Below, piece by piece: positions 29,923 through 39,477 of a stretch of 39,477 nucleotides of DNA. The translations under genes and the position numbers were made by a program. Under the pieces are notes generated by a model. It was not told the origin of the DNA, ran no database searches, and worked only from the letters and a program-made list of their open reading frames with translations. Numbering within the stretch: position 1 is the stretch's first letter; each line of letters starts with the position of its first letter. The stretch is from Entamoeba histolytica HM-1:IMSS (Eukaryota > Evosea > Mastigamoebida > Endamoebidae), in contig NW_001915012.1 of assembly GCF_000208925.1 (NCBI RefSeq), positions 1 to 39,477 on the forward strand, given 5' to 3'.

Positions 29923-32691
29923 ATGAGTGAGTTGGTTGCCTTATTTGCACCTGAACCAATCAAATTAATGATTGATCCAACACGGTACGTAATAATTCCA
30001 CGACCAATTACTATTCAATTTCATAAATTAAAATCATATTTTCAAAAAGATCCGATTGCTACAGTTCAGGTTGTTGCTTCATTAGTTAGAGAACAAAGAA
30101 GAGAAGAAGCACAAAAATTTCTTTTAGAAATAATGACAAATAGTTCATTATCACAATTAAGTCAAACAATAGAACGATATTTTTATATAATAATTGCATC
30201 ATTAAATGCGTATACAGGAAATGAACAAAATAACAAAATATGTCATGAATATCTTGAGAAATCAAAACGATTTGGAGATAATGAATTTGCTGAATGTATT
30301 TATGGATTTAATGCATTTTATTCTAAAAAACCATGTAAAGACTACTTTAAACGTGCATTAGAATTAAATAAAAATTATGCTCCAGCATTAATTGGTCTTG
30401 CATTATGTGAATTAAAAGATCATAAAGATGGAGTTGCATTATCTTATTTTATTCAAGCACTTAAAAAACAACCAACAAATGTAAGTATTAGATGTGGTAT
30501 TGGTAGAATATATTATTCTCAAAAAGAAATTAAATTAGCAATTCGATGTTATGAAAGTGCATTAGTTCTTGATAATATTTGTATGGATGCATTAATTAAT
30601 CTTTCAAGAATATATTGGGATATTAGAACTCCACAAACAGTTAAAAGAGCATTAGAATTAGCTAATAGAGCATTAATGATTGATAATAAATGTGCACCAG
30701 CAGCAATAGTACTTTGTGAAGCAGCAATGAAATGTAATAATTATAAAGTAGTTTCAGAATTTGCAAATGTTGCAATAAATTATGGAAATGAACAAGAAAA
30801 GATTTATGGACATTTTACTTTAGGAAGAATTGCACATCAAAAACAAGATTTTGTAAAAGCAAAAGAAGAATATAATATTGGTTATTTGTCTGATACTAAA
30901 TGTATGTTCCCTGCATTACATTATAGAATGGCACAAGTTTTATTTAGAGAAAAAAATTATATTCAAGTAGAAAAGATTTTAATGAATTGTTTAAAATATA
31001 ACGGTGGTGATTTTGATGTTTTAAAATTACTTGGATTTACTGAATTAAAACTTAATAAAATTAATGAAACGATTGAATATTTGGAAAAAGCTTCTGTTTT
31101 TAAAATTGATTATACAATTGAATTAATTGTTTCTTCTTTATTAGAAGAAAAACAACCAAAAAAAGCATTAGAACATTATCAAAGAATTAATGAAATTAAT
31201 AGTACTGTAGAAGTACTTAATAATATGGGGTGTTGCTATTATTTTATTCAAGAATTAATTAAAAGTAAAGAATGTTTTGAAAAAGCATTAAATATGGATA
31301 AAGGTAGTGAATTAAGGACAACACTTCTTTTTAATAAAGGAAGAGTATTAGAAGAAATGAAATTATGGGATGAAGCAAATAAATGTTATCAGGAAATTAT
31401 TAAAGAAAATCCATGGTATTTTGATGCAAGAATCAGAAGGTGTTATCATTTATGGGATGAAAAACAATATAATTTAGCATCACAAGAATTAGTTGAAACA
31501 ATTATTAATTTTCCTAATTGTGAAGATGCTAAATTATTATTGGGAGAAATGTTATGTCAACAAGGTAAAATTGATGACGCTTTTAAAATATTTAATTCAG
31601 TAACAAATCATAATAGAACAAATTTATATGCTTTCTTAGCTCTTGCAAGAGTAATGGCTAAATATGGTAGACAAGACCCTAAACAACAACTTGAAGCTGT
31701 TAAATTATATGGAAAAATTCTTAATGCTGATCCAACTAATGTATTAGCTTTAGGAGGTTTAGCTTTAACTACTGCTGAAAGAAAAGAAAATTCATCTAAT
31801 CCAATTCCATTTAATGTTATAATAGAAAGTCTTCAAAGAGTAAATGATGTTTGTCCATCTTATGAAGTTATGTTTTCTATGGGAACATGTTATTATAATG
31901 CACATAATATTCAGATGGCTAAATCTATATTTGAAAGTACACTTAATCAATATGGTGAACAAGTAGAAGTATTAAATGGATTAGCTCAATGTGAGTTTAT
32001 GTTAAATAGATATAAAGAAGCATTAGAACACCTTGAAAGAGCATTAAAAATTGAGCCAGTTTCACAAATTGTATATAACTATCAATTAGTTGCTTCTTGT
32101 TATTTAGAAGAACAAAAACAAAAAAAGAAGTTATATAAAGAAGAAAATGAACAATTAAGACAAAATGTTATTGGTTATTTACAACAATTTAATAATTTAA
32201 AGTATAAAATGAAAACATTTGAAGAGAATTGGAAAAGTTTAATTGAACAAGCAAGAAAAGACCAAGAAGAAAAACAAAGACTCATTAAAGAACATGAAGA
32301 ACAAAGGAAAAGGAAAATTGAAGAAGAAAATCAGAGAAAAAAAGAAGAAGAAGAAAAAGAACAACAACGAAGAATGGAAGAGAAGAAGATGATAATTGAG
32401 AAAACAAAGAAAGAACAAGAAATGATTGGTAAAAGGATTGAAGAAAGACTAAAAGATGTTGAAGAAAATACAACAGAAAAGAAAAAGAAAGAAGATAGAA
32501 AAGAAAAGAAAGAAAGAAAAAGAAAAGTTCTTGAAGAAGAAGAAGAAGCTGATGGAGAAAATAAAGTTTCTTATAAAAGAAAAGAACGAGTGAATGAAAA
32601 GAAAATGGAAGAAGAAAAGAAAGAAGATAATATTGAAGAAAAGAAAGAAAATCATTCAATAGAACAAAGTGATGATGTAGTTTCCCTTTAA
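29923..32691 (+). CDS. CTR9: CTR9-like subunit of the Paf1 complex
   Basis: A 922-residue intron-free protein. After a short N-terminal region typical of CTR9 (IPRPITIQFHKLKSYF), tandem TPR helices fill about 100-740. Clear units include YFKRALELNKNYAPALIGLA, IRCYESALVLDNICMDALIN and ALEHLERALKIEPVSQIVYN. A highly charged K/E-rich coiled-coil tail (about 740-922) ends the protein, as in CTR9. CTR9 scaffolds the Paf1 elongation complex on RNA polymerase II and supports histone modification. Length and order of parts fit the family. The annotated start is ATG 29923; a TTG-AAG precedes it. The reverse-strand frames across the charged tail are shadows. Confidence 0.82.
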   Translation: MSELVALFAPEPIKLMIDPTRYVIIPRPITIQFHKLKSYFQKDPIATVQVVASLVREQRREEAQKFLLEIMTNSSLSQLSQTIERYFYIIIASLNAYTGNEQNNKICHEYLEKSKRFGDNEFAECIYGFNAFYSKKPCKDYFKRALELNKNYAPALIGLALCELKDHKDGVALSYFIQALKKQPTNVSIRCGIGRIYYSQKEIKLAIRCYESALVLDNICMDALINLSRIYWDIRTPQTVKRALELANRALMIDNKCAPAAIVLCEAAMKCNNYKVVSEFANVAINYGNEQEKIYGHFTLGRIAHQKQDFVKAKEEYNIGYLSDTKCMFPALHYRMAQVLFREKNYIQVEKILMNCLKYNGGDFDVLKLLGFTELKLNKINETIEYLEKASVFKIDYTIELIVSSLLEEKQPKKALEHYQRINEINSTVEVLNNMGCCYYFIQELIKSKECFEKALNMDKGSELRTTLLFNKGRVLEEMKLWDEANKCYQEIIKENPWYFDARIRRCYHLWDEKQYNLASQELVETIINFPNCEDAKLLLGEMLCQQGKIDDAFKIFNSVTNHNRTNLYAFLALARVMAKYGRQDPKQQLEAVKLYGKILNADPTNVLALGGLALTTAERKENSSNPIPFNVIIESLQRVNDVCPSYEVMFSMGTCYYNAHNIQMAKSIFESTLNQYGEQVEVLNGLAQCEFMLNRYKEALEHLERALKIEPVSQIVYNYQLVASCYLEEQKQKKKLYKEENEQLRQNVIGYLQQFNNLKYKMKTFEENWKSLIEQARKDQEEKQRLIKEHEEQRKRKIEEENQRKKEEEEKEQQRRMEEKKMIIEKTKKEQEMIGKRIEERLKDVEENTTEKKKKEDRKEKKERKRKVLEEEEEADGENKVSYKRKERVNEKKMEEEKKEDNIEEKKENHSIEQSDDVVSL

Positions 32692-32764
32692 TGAAACAAT
32701 TCATTCGTTTATTTTTGTCTTTGTTATTTATTTCTATTGTATTTACTATTATTTTTCTTTCACT

Positions 32765-33904
32765 TTAATTTATTATCTGAACATAGTTGGAAGGGAAATA
32801 TCCTTTTATTCCATTTAACTCACCAAACCACCACAACCCATCTTTCCTTAGTAAATCAATCATATCTCCTCTTTTAAATGATAATTCAAGAATATCAGTA
32901 GAATAATAGTCAAATAAACAAAGAACTTTAGATGAATTGGGAGGTTGGTATTGAATCAATGGAAATAAATTTTTAGAAGGACAAGGTGGTATTGGTTTTT
33001 TAAGTTGTTGATTTATTTGGTCTGTATGAAAACAATCTAAACTAGACCAATTTCCATAGTTTTTGAATTGTTGGGAGTATGTAGAAGGATAGACAGCAAT
33101 TTGTCTTCCACAAAAAGAAGATTTCTTTCTTAGTTGTCTATTTTCTGGAGAAGAATTATTACTAATTGAAGTATATATATTATTTGAATGAGCCATAGAC
33201 TCTTTGTCTTCTGTAATAAGTTGACTTGGGTTGAATGTTTGATATTTTATTTGGTTATTAAATATACTAAAATTGAAGTATTGTTTTGAATAAAAATCTT
33301 CAAAAATTGTAGTCATAATAGTGGTCATCTGTTCAATAGAATTATCTATATTGTTTAATAAATGATTTAAATCAAATACTAATTCATCCCTAAGTTTTTC
33401 GTATTTATTTTTGAAATCTTCTAATTTTGTCATAACATTAATTTGTTGTTCATTTTCTTTAATACGATCCATATCTATTCTTCTTTTGTGACATTCTTGT
33501 ATTTTTTTATCTATTCTTTTAAATTGTTTTAAATATTCTTTTAGAGGTGTTACAACCTCATTCATTATTCTTTTTTCCATTTTTGTTATTTCTTTTTTGT
33601 TTAATTGAAAGGTTTTCTGAAGAGAGTTTAATGTATTAGTTAAAGAATTAACTTCATTTTTCCCTTCAACATAAATTTTTCTTAAAGAACAAAAAATTTT
33701 TTCTGTTTGTTTATTTTCACAGAAATAGTATTGACAAATTTTTCTAACTTTAGTTAAGAAGTGGCGACACTTTTTTTCTTTTAAAAAGAGTTGTTCTTTT
33801 AAAAAAGAAAGTTCATTGTCTTTAGTTTTATTTTCAAGTCCAAGATGTGTTTTAATTTGAAATTGTTTTCTTTCTATTCCTTTGAGTATTCCACTTAAGC
33901 TCAT
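32765..33904 (-). CDS. BAR-like coiled coil and SH3 domain protein
   Basis: A 379-residue intron-free protein. Residues 1-220 form long amphipathic helices (EKKCRHFLTKVRKICQYYF through YEKLRDELVFDLNHLLNNID) with the spacing of a BAR domain, which would dimerise and sense or shape curved membrane. A serine/asparagine-rich linker with proline motifs (KPIPPCPS) follows. The C-terminal SH3 domain, about 324-379, shows LFDYYS (ALYDY position), the WW pair, and GYFPSNYV. The combination resembles amphiphysin/endophilin-like endocytic adaptors linked to actin. It is divergent from the TMEM181-like gene with only 138 bp between starts, so a shared promoter region is likely. Confidence 0.85.
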   Translation of the reverse strand: MSLSGILKGIERKQFQIKTHLGLENKTKDNELSFLKEQLFLKEKKCRHFLTKVRKICQYYFCENKQTEKIFCSLRKIYVEGKNEVNSLTNTLNSLQKTFQLNKKEITKMEKRIMNEVVTPLKEYLKQFKRIDKKIQECHKRRIDMDRIKENEQQINVMTKLEDFKNKYEKLRDELVFDLNHLLNNIDNSIEQMTTIMTTIFEDFYSKQYFNFSIFNNQIKYQTFNPSQLITEDKESMAHSNNIYTSISNNSSPENRQLRKKSSFCGRQIAVYPSTYSQQFKNYGNWSSLDCFHTDQINQQLKKPIPPCPSKNLFPLIQYQPPNSSKVLCLFDYYSTDILELSFKRGDMIDLLRKDGLWWFGELNGIKGYFPSNYVQIIN

Positions 33905-34042
33905 TAATCTTTCCTTCTAATTATTAGTTAAAGTTGTAACTTTTCTTATCATCTTTTCATTTATCAATCTAAGAAATAATACATTTTAAGATTAACGAAA
34001 AATAAAAAAATTGATAATACAACTCAAAACGAAAAAGAAAGA

Positions 34043-35658
34043 ATGACTAATCATGATACACAAATTGAAATGAAAGAACAACCAATTGTTCCTCAAGTTG
34101 ATACTCAAACACTTCAAACAGAAAATCAAAATATGGAAAATACATTAAGAAATACAACAGAGGTAAATACAAATAAAAAAGAAATTGTACCATTACTTCA
34201 AGTTATTAATACCACGTTTATTTCAGCTGGATTTCTTGTTTTTTTGTTATTAGCAGTTGGTTGTTTTGTTATAAGTGTTTTTGTACCAGTTCCATATAAA
34301 ACAAATGAAACATCAGTTTGGAAATGTCATTGTACTGAAGACACATTATATCATAAAGAGTGTTGTGATGGAGTTAATTTAATGGAAACAGAAAAATTAC
34401 GTCTTCAAGTCGGACCATTTACTTTACTTAATGAAGAATTTAGATTAGAAGGAATTTTTAAAAACTTAAAACCCGACCAATATATTGGAGGAGAGATAGA
34501 CTTTTTAATTGATATTAAGGGAATAGATACAATGGGACAAAGTGAAAAATTAGTTAAGCAATATCCAATAGATATAAGATTTGATTGTAAGAAAGATGAT
34601 TATAATTGTAATAAATTTACATTTTTTAAATACAAATTATTAATATATGAATATTATAATATAACAATGAGTATTAGCCACACTACATTTGACTCAAATC
34701 AATTAGGAGATTTAATATTATCATTAAGAACTGTTAATCATAAATATAATTTTTATGAAATTGGATGGAGATTTGTGTTTATTATATTATCTTGTATTGT
34801 TATGGGACTTTTTACTTTTGTTAGTAGAAAATATGTTTATAGAAATTGGCCTGTTGAAAACAAATTAACATTTTTATTATTGTTTGTATTAATTTTATTT
34901 AATAACCCATTCTTTACTTATGAATATGTATTTGCTTCTTCACTGTTTGTTTTTTGGAAAATTATTATCACTTCTATATTTTGTGTGTTTGTTGTGTTTT
35001 ATGTTCTTGTTATATTTGAAGCATTACGTAAACCAATATCTTGGAGAAAAAATATTAATTTTTGGATTGGAAGAATATTGTTCTTTTGTGCATTTATATT
35101 AGTTATATTAATTACATTACTTTATAATACAACTTATTCTATAACTGATATTAATTACAAACCTTTAAAAGATATTCCAAATATTGTTTTTTGTGTTGCT
35201 GATATTATTTTTGCTGTTATTTATTTTATTTGGTTATGTTTTTCTGTTATTCGTTCCTTTAGTGAAGCTAAAAGAGTTGGTAATACAAAAAGAATTTATA
35301 CTTTTGGAATATTGGTTATAACATCAGTTATTATATTTGTTCTTCTTCTTGTTGTTGCTTTTTTCCTTGGATTTGAAAATAGTGCTACAACTTATTTATC
35401 AACGTTGTCATATGGTAATTTGTTTATTTGGTTATTATCCATTTTTTATATTCCAAAACCAACTCGTCCAAGTTTGTTTTTGTTTCTTTTTAAAATGAAA
35501 TTTATTGAATTTAATATTAATTTATTTTAGTTTGGGACAAAGCAAAAACTATTCTTGTTGAACAAGATGACATTGCCCAATACAAACAATTACCTGAAGA
35601 TATTGTTGATGAAACTATAGTCAATACCCCTCGTTCTGGTTCTAGTGATATTGAATAA
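34043..35658 (+). CDS. TMEM181-like GOLD/seven-transmembrane protein (two exons)
   Basis: Exon 1 is 34043-35471, exon 2 is 35531-35658, with a 59-bp GTTTGT...TTTTAG intron; the protein is 518 residues. After a cytosolic N-tail, TM1 lies near 58-80; a lumenal/extracellular domain follows with CHC and CC pairs, the VGPFTLL stretch and a GOLD-like beta region; then seven TM helices from about 235 to 470 (first YEIGWRFVFIILSC). Splicing replaces a hydrophobic run-on tail with a charged tail starting RPIWDKAKTILVEQDD and ending GSSDIE, as expected for a cytosolic C-terminus. The plan is that of TMEM181/Wntless-type proteins, which act in secretory traffic. The family is inferred from topology and a few motifs. 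Confidence 0.75.
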
Positions 35659-35836
35659 CAATAATTTACTTTTTTTTGCTTTTAATAACATAATTTATCC
35701 TAAAAGATTTAGTTTTGTTTCTTTTTTTTTCTCCATACATTCTTTTGTTTCTTTCTTTTTGTTTGGTTTAGTTTATGAATTATACCTTGTTTTCTATTCT
35801 TAAACAACTGTTGGAACTGTATCTCTTCATACAATT

Positions 35837-37651
35837 ATGCTTTTTAGTGCTAACGTATTAACTTACTTAAATGAAAGAAGTTATGGAATTAACAATAATT
35901 ATCTTCCTATTGTAAGTGCTGTTTGTAAATCTGATTCTTCAGATATTTCACATGAATTCGTTAGCGCTATTATTAATTATTGTGTCTTTGAAGACTCAAG
36001 TGAATTAACAAATATTACTCAACAATTTTGTGAATATTGCATTATTGGAAATAAAACACTTGATCGTCTTTTTTCATTATTCGGGTTAGTATTTCAACCA
36101 ATAAAAATGGTATTATTTAATGATAAAAATGAATTGTTTGATGTTAAACGTAATTTTCTCATTCTTTTAAACTTTTTTGTGAAAACAGGTCATTTTAATG
36201 ATCAAATGGTAGAAGATGAAAGATTTATTTATAATATTTTTGAATTATTAAAATTTGATGAATTATTTGTAAATACTTCTGTTTTATTAGAAACTCTTCT
36301 TGACAAAAGAAGTGATGTTATTGATATAACTATTCTTCCATTTCTCTTTGATTCATTAAACAAATCTTATCTTCATTTGGGAGTATTTTTATCAGTGATG
36401 AATTATCTTATTCATACTAGTTCAGAAGATGAATGTGTTATTGAAAAGAATATACATTGTTTTGTTGAACATGGGGTTATCCAAAAAGTTATTTCATTAC
36501 TTTCATTATCTACACTTGATCTTGCTATTATTTATCTCCTTCAAAATGGTTGCATTGATGAAGATGATCAACTTATTTCTTCCTTTAATGAACATTGTCA
36601 ATTAGAAATTGAAACATACCCAGACATTGACATTATATTTAAAGATATTCAAGGTACTTATGCAGCTGATATTGTTTCAAATATTCTTTTTGTATTATCA
36701 TCAATTATAGATAAATTAGATGATGAATCACAACTTATAACTATGAAAAATATTAGAATTGATGATGTTGTTTATGGACTATATGAGTCTATTGATGTTG
36801 AGACTTTACCTCCAAATTATTCTGGATCATCTGAGAATGTCTTTCATTCATTATTTTCTCAATTTCTTCGATTTGTATCAGTACTTTCATCAAAGTTATT
36901 GGTTGGAAAAAAGAGTGGCAGTGAAATGATTAATTCAATGATCAGTGACATAGGAAATGATGAAATAGATCATTCTTTTCTTATTCCTTTAATTACTTCA
37001 ATTGAAATTATTGCAAGAGGTTGTAATGTAAAACAAAGAGAAGTTATTGGAACAGAAAGAGGATTGATTGGAATATTAGTTAGTATGATTATGGATAGGT
37101 CTATAGAAATAAAAGCATCTCATATTATTTATGATCTTCTTGGTGTACTTATTAGAAGAAGTTCAACAAACACACTCACTCTTATTTCTAATATCCAATT
37201 TCCACTTGAAACACTTTTCGATAAATGCTCCAATTATTGTGTAGAAACTAGTGTTTTCTTTAGAAATTTAATATTAAACATTATCGTTGATAAAATTGAA
37301 TTGGGAACTGAACAAAAAATAAAGGATATAACAGAAGCTAGTATAAGAAATGCTATACCAACTTTTTTTAAAAAGACTATTGAATTTATTAATAGAGAAG
37401 GAATTACTTCATATACAACTTGTTGTATGAACACTTCAATTATAATTCTTGGAATTTATTCAACAAATATGCAAGAAATTTACCAGCAATGGAAGAATAT
37501 AAAAGAATTAGAAAAAGAAGTTGAAAAAGTGAAAGTTTTGTTTATGAAGAAGTATTACAACGCAACTAGACTAAAAAAGTTATGTGATGCAACAGCAACA
37601 TCAAAACAATTATGGGAATCTGGATTAAACACGCCAGTTATCGAAGATTAA
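35837..37651 (+). CDS. helical-repeat protein, weakly SAPS/PP6-regulatory-like
   Basis: A 604-residue intron-free protein made almost wholly of helices in ARM/HEAT-like spacing, with repeated L/I/V-rich units such as FVSAIINYCVFED, ILPFLFDSLNKSYLH, IVSNILFVLSSIIDKL and LIPLITSIEIIARG. The last 60 residues form a charged helix (EWKNIKELEKEVEKVK-like). No signal peptide or membrane segment is seen. The opening residues and helix order faintly recall the SAPS family (PP6/Sit4 regulatory subunits), but diagnostic motifs are not clear, so I treat it as an uncharacterised scaffold protein. The gene is intact, with 178 bp after the TMEM181-like stop. Confidence 0.7.
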   Translation: MLFSANVLTYLNERSYGINNNYLPIVSAVCKSDSSDISHEFVSAIINYCVFEDSSELTNITQQFCEYCIIGNKTLDRLFSLFGLVFQPIKMVLFNDKNELFDVKRNFLILLNFFVKTGHFNDQMVEDERFIYNIFELLKFDELFVNTSVLLETLLDKRSDVIDITILPFLFDSLNKSYLHLGVFLSVMNYLIHTSSEDECVIEKNIHCFVEHGVIQKVISLLSLSTLDLAIIYLLQNGCIDEDDQLISSFNEHCQLEIETYPDIDIIFKDIQGTYAADIVSNILFVLSSIIDKLDDESQLITMKNIRIDDVVYGLYESIDVETLPPNYSGSSENVFHSLFSQFLRFVSVLSSKLLVGKKSGSEMINSMISDIGNDEIDHSFLIPLITSIEIIARGCNVKQREVIGTERGLIGILVSMIMDRSIEIKASHIIYDLLGVLIRRSSTNTLTLISNIQFPLETLFDKCSNYCVETSVFFRNLILNIIVDKIELGTEQKIKDITEASIRNAIPTFFKKTIEFINREGITSYTTCCMNTSIIILGIYSTNMQEIYQQWKNIKELEKEVEKVKVLFMKKYYNATRLKKLCDATATSKQLWESGLNTPVIED

Positions 37652-39477
37652 TTGAAATAGTTTCTTATTATTTTATCCTCAATATTTTATTCTATAAAAT
37701 TACTTTTATTTGAATTAAGAATACTATTATTCTTTCATTAAAGTTGAAATGATTGAGAAGTTCTGAGACAACCAATAATAATTTAATTATCAACATCGCG
37801 TTAATATAAAAGAAGTTCCTGTCTAATGAATAAAAAGTATTTAATTATTGTTCATAATTTTACATTCAAAATAAATTGGTTTAATTTATCAATGCATACA
37901 ATTTAATTTGTTTATTATTTTTTAAATTTATTCGATGATAAATGAAAATATTATCTGTCATGATACGTATCAATAATTTTAGTAACAACTCTGGTTACCG
38001 ATTCATTTATGTTTTTGGATACTAAATTGTTATTGCCATAAGTAATAAAAATAAAAATAAATAAATTTTTTTCAAATATGGTTGATATTCCTATTCATAT
38101 TTTATTTGTTTTTTAATTTTTATAAATAAATTCTATGGATATATTCTAGCATTTATTAATTTTATGATTCACGGAACATTATTTATATTTATTTAATCTA
38201 AGTATTAATTACATAAACCATACAATTTATCATTATGAATTACTTATTAAAAGATAATTTAAATACTTTTGTTAGTAGTTATGAAGTATTGTAATGATGT
38301 GTGATAAAAATTATTTGAAGTTCATAGTATTTATAAATGATTTGTAATTTTCAATATAAATAAAATGATAATACTCATTTTGCATTTATATTGTCAATTA
38401 TGGTATGAATTAAAATTATTTAACTATACAATATATAACAATCATGTTATTATTTTTATTATATTATTGAAATATTTATATGAAATATAATTTGACATAT
38501 TTTATTAAAAGTAAAAAATTAATCTATTTAAAAATGTAAAATTATTTTGACACATAAATATTCTATTTCAACAACACAATAGTTATATTTTTATTATTTA
38601 AATTAAAAACAACTTCTTTATTTTACATATACACTTCATTTTAATCATACATTTATTGGTTTTCTTGATAAATAATTTTTTTAAAATAAAAAATTTCAAT
38701 AGTTTAATGTATAAGTCATTGAAACGTTATACACAAAAGAAAAGTTATATTCAATAATTCTTCTACTTTTATATTTCTAAATGTAATTTTAATTTAATTA
38801 ATTATGCTATTGTATATACAATTACCTTACTTATGTGTTATAATCATGAAGTGAGTATATTTAACTATGAGTTGTCTTAACATTGTATTAGATTAATTAT
38901 GCAATAATACTTATTTTATATATAACTATTTAAAAATATTTAAGATAATGATATTTATTCAAATAAATATTTCAAATGATACGATGTTGATAATTATTTG
39001 ATATTTAGTAACTTTGTTTTACCAGTTATTATTCATGAAATACATTAGTTTAAAGACTATTTGATATATCTAAATTATTACATATTCATTAAATAAATTA
39101 ATGAATATGTTCAAATTCTTTATTAAATAATAAGTACTTTGTTAAATAAAGTCAAAATAAAAATATAATGTGTGATCGAATAATTCAAAAAAAGTAAATA
39201 TAATATAATAAATAATTATAAAACGGTTAATTGATGGTAAAAAAAAGAAAAAAATAATTAAGATTGAAAAAAATTCAAAAAAAAAATAAAAAGAAAAAAA
39301 GAATGATAAATAAGTAAAGTGAATTATTCAATAAATTCAAAGTAAATAAAAATAGTACCAAAAAATGAATAGTTAAAGTAATAATAAGATAAATAGAATA
39401 TTTATATAATGATGATTAATTTTTTATATAAAATTTAATAAAAATATTATATTAATAATATGGTGATATGATTTATT
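37652..39477. other. gene-free AT-rich flank
   Basis: No gene, RNA gene or recognisable mobile element. Short frames are made of AT-rich codons only. 39230-39310 is an A-rich purine tract on the plus strand. Confidence 0.5.

Noticed and set aside
32285..32704. 139-codon F/L-rich frame on the minus strand
   Set aside because: It mirrors the K/E-rich coiled-coil tail of CTR9; the composition is what reverse-complemented lysine and glutamate codons give.

Overview
This window is nuclear DNA from an Entamoeba of the E. histolytica group (histolytica/dispar/nuttalli type). The DNA is very AT-rich and the genes are closely packed on both strands. Every intron I could place starts GTTTGT and ends TAG and most are 47-84 bp. 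There are Entamoeba-type TATA and GAAC-like promoter elements, leucine-rich-repeat gene families, a remnant of an R2/R4-type LINE, and an actin matching the Entamoeba form. There are no rRNA or tRNA genes, CRISPR arrays or bacterial-type operons.

Layout. 1-2392 is gene-free and pyrimidine-biased. 2393-4602 (minus) holds two tandem paralogues of the BPL_N / glutamine-amidotransferase-like family and an SGNH hydrolase. 4654-6399 (minus) is a decayed LRR gene. 6514-7347 (minus) is endonuclease V with three exons. 7404-8406 (minus) is an Aurora-like kinase with two exons. 8530-9650 (minus) is a LINE 3' remnant. 9820-10870 (plus) is a polyprenyl diphosphate synthase with one frameshift. 10871-12273 is mostly non-coding but contains a BspA-like LRR gene scrap. 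Actin, a CDC50-family flippase subunit, an intact LRR protein and a CDK-like kinase follow on the plus strand; the kinase runs into a gap of exactly 100 N (17693-17792).

Second half. On the minus strand are a UBZ/BTB/FYVE-like zinc-finger protein and a TLDc protein. On the plus strand are a four-TM protein and a small MGCC lipoprotein that resembles LAMTOR1/p18. On the minus strand are a SANT/DUF3755-like nuclear protein and a TBC Rab-GAP. On the plus strand are an unrecognised 251-residue protein and CTR9 of the Paf1 complex. A BAR-SH3 protein (minus) is divergent from a TMEM181-like GOLD/7TM protein (plus), followed by a 604-residue helical-repeat protein. 37652-39477 is gene-free.

Functional reading. 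The genes are housekeeping and cell-biology genes rather than one pathway. Several bear on membrane traffic (CDC50, TBC, BAR-SH3, TMEM181-like, LAMTOR1-like), some on cell-cycle or chromatin control (Aurora-like, CDK-like, CTR9, SANT-like), and one on DNA repair (endonuclease V). I see no clear new multi-gene system. The points most worth a second look are the HRD-to-CCD change in the Aurora-like kinase, the tandem BPL_N pair, the possible Ragulator anchor, the UBZ/BTB/FYVE-like architecture, and the frameshift inside the second aspartate-rich motif of the prenyl synthase. Spliced models here are inferred by eye from conserved splice signals and protein family continuity.
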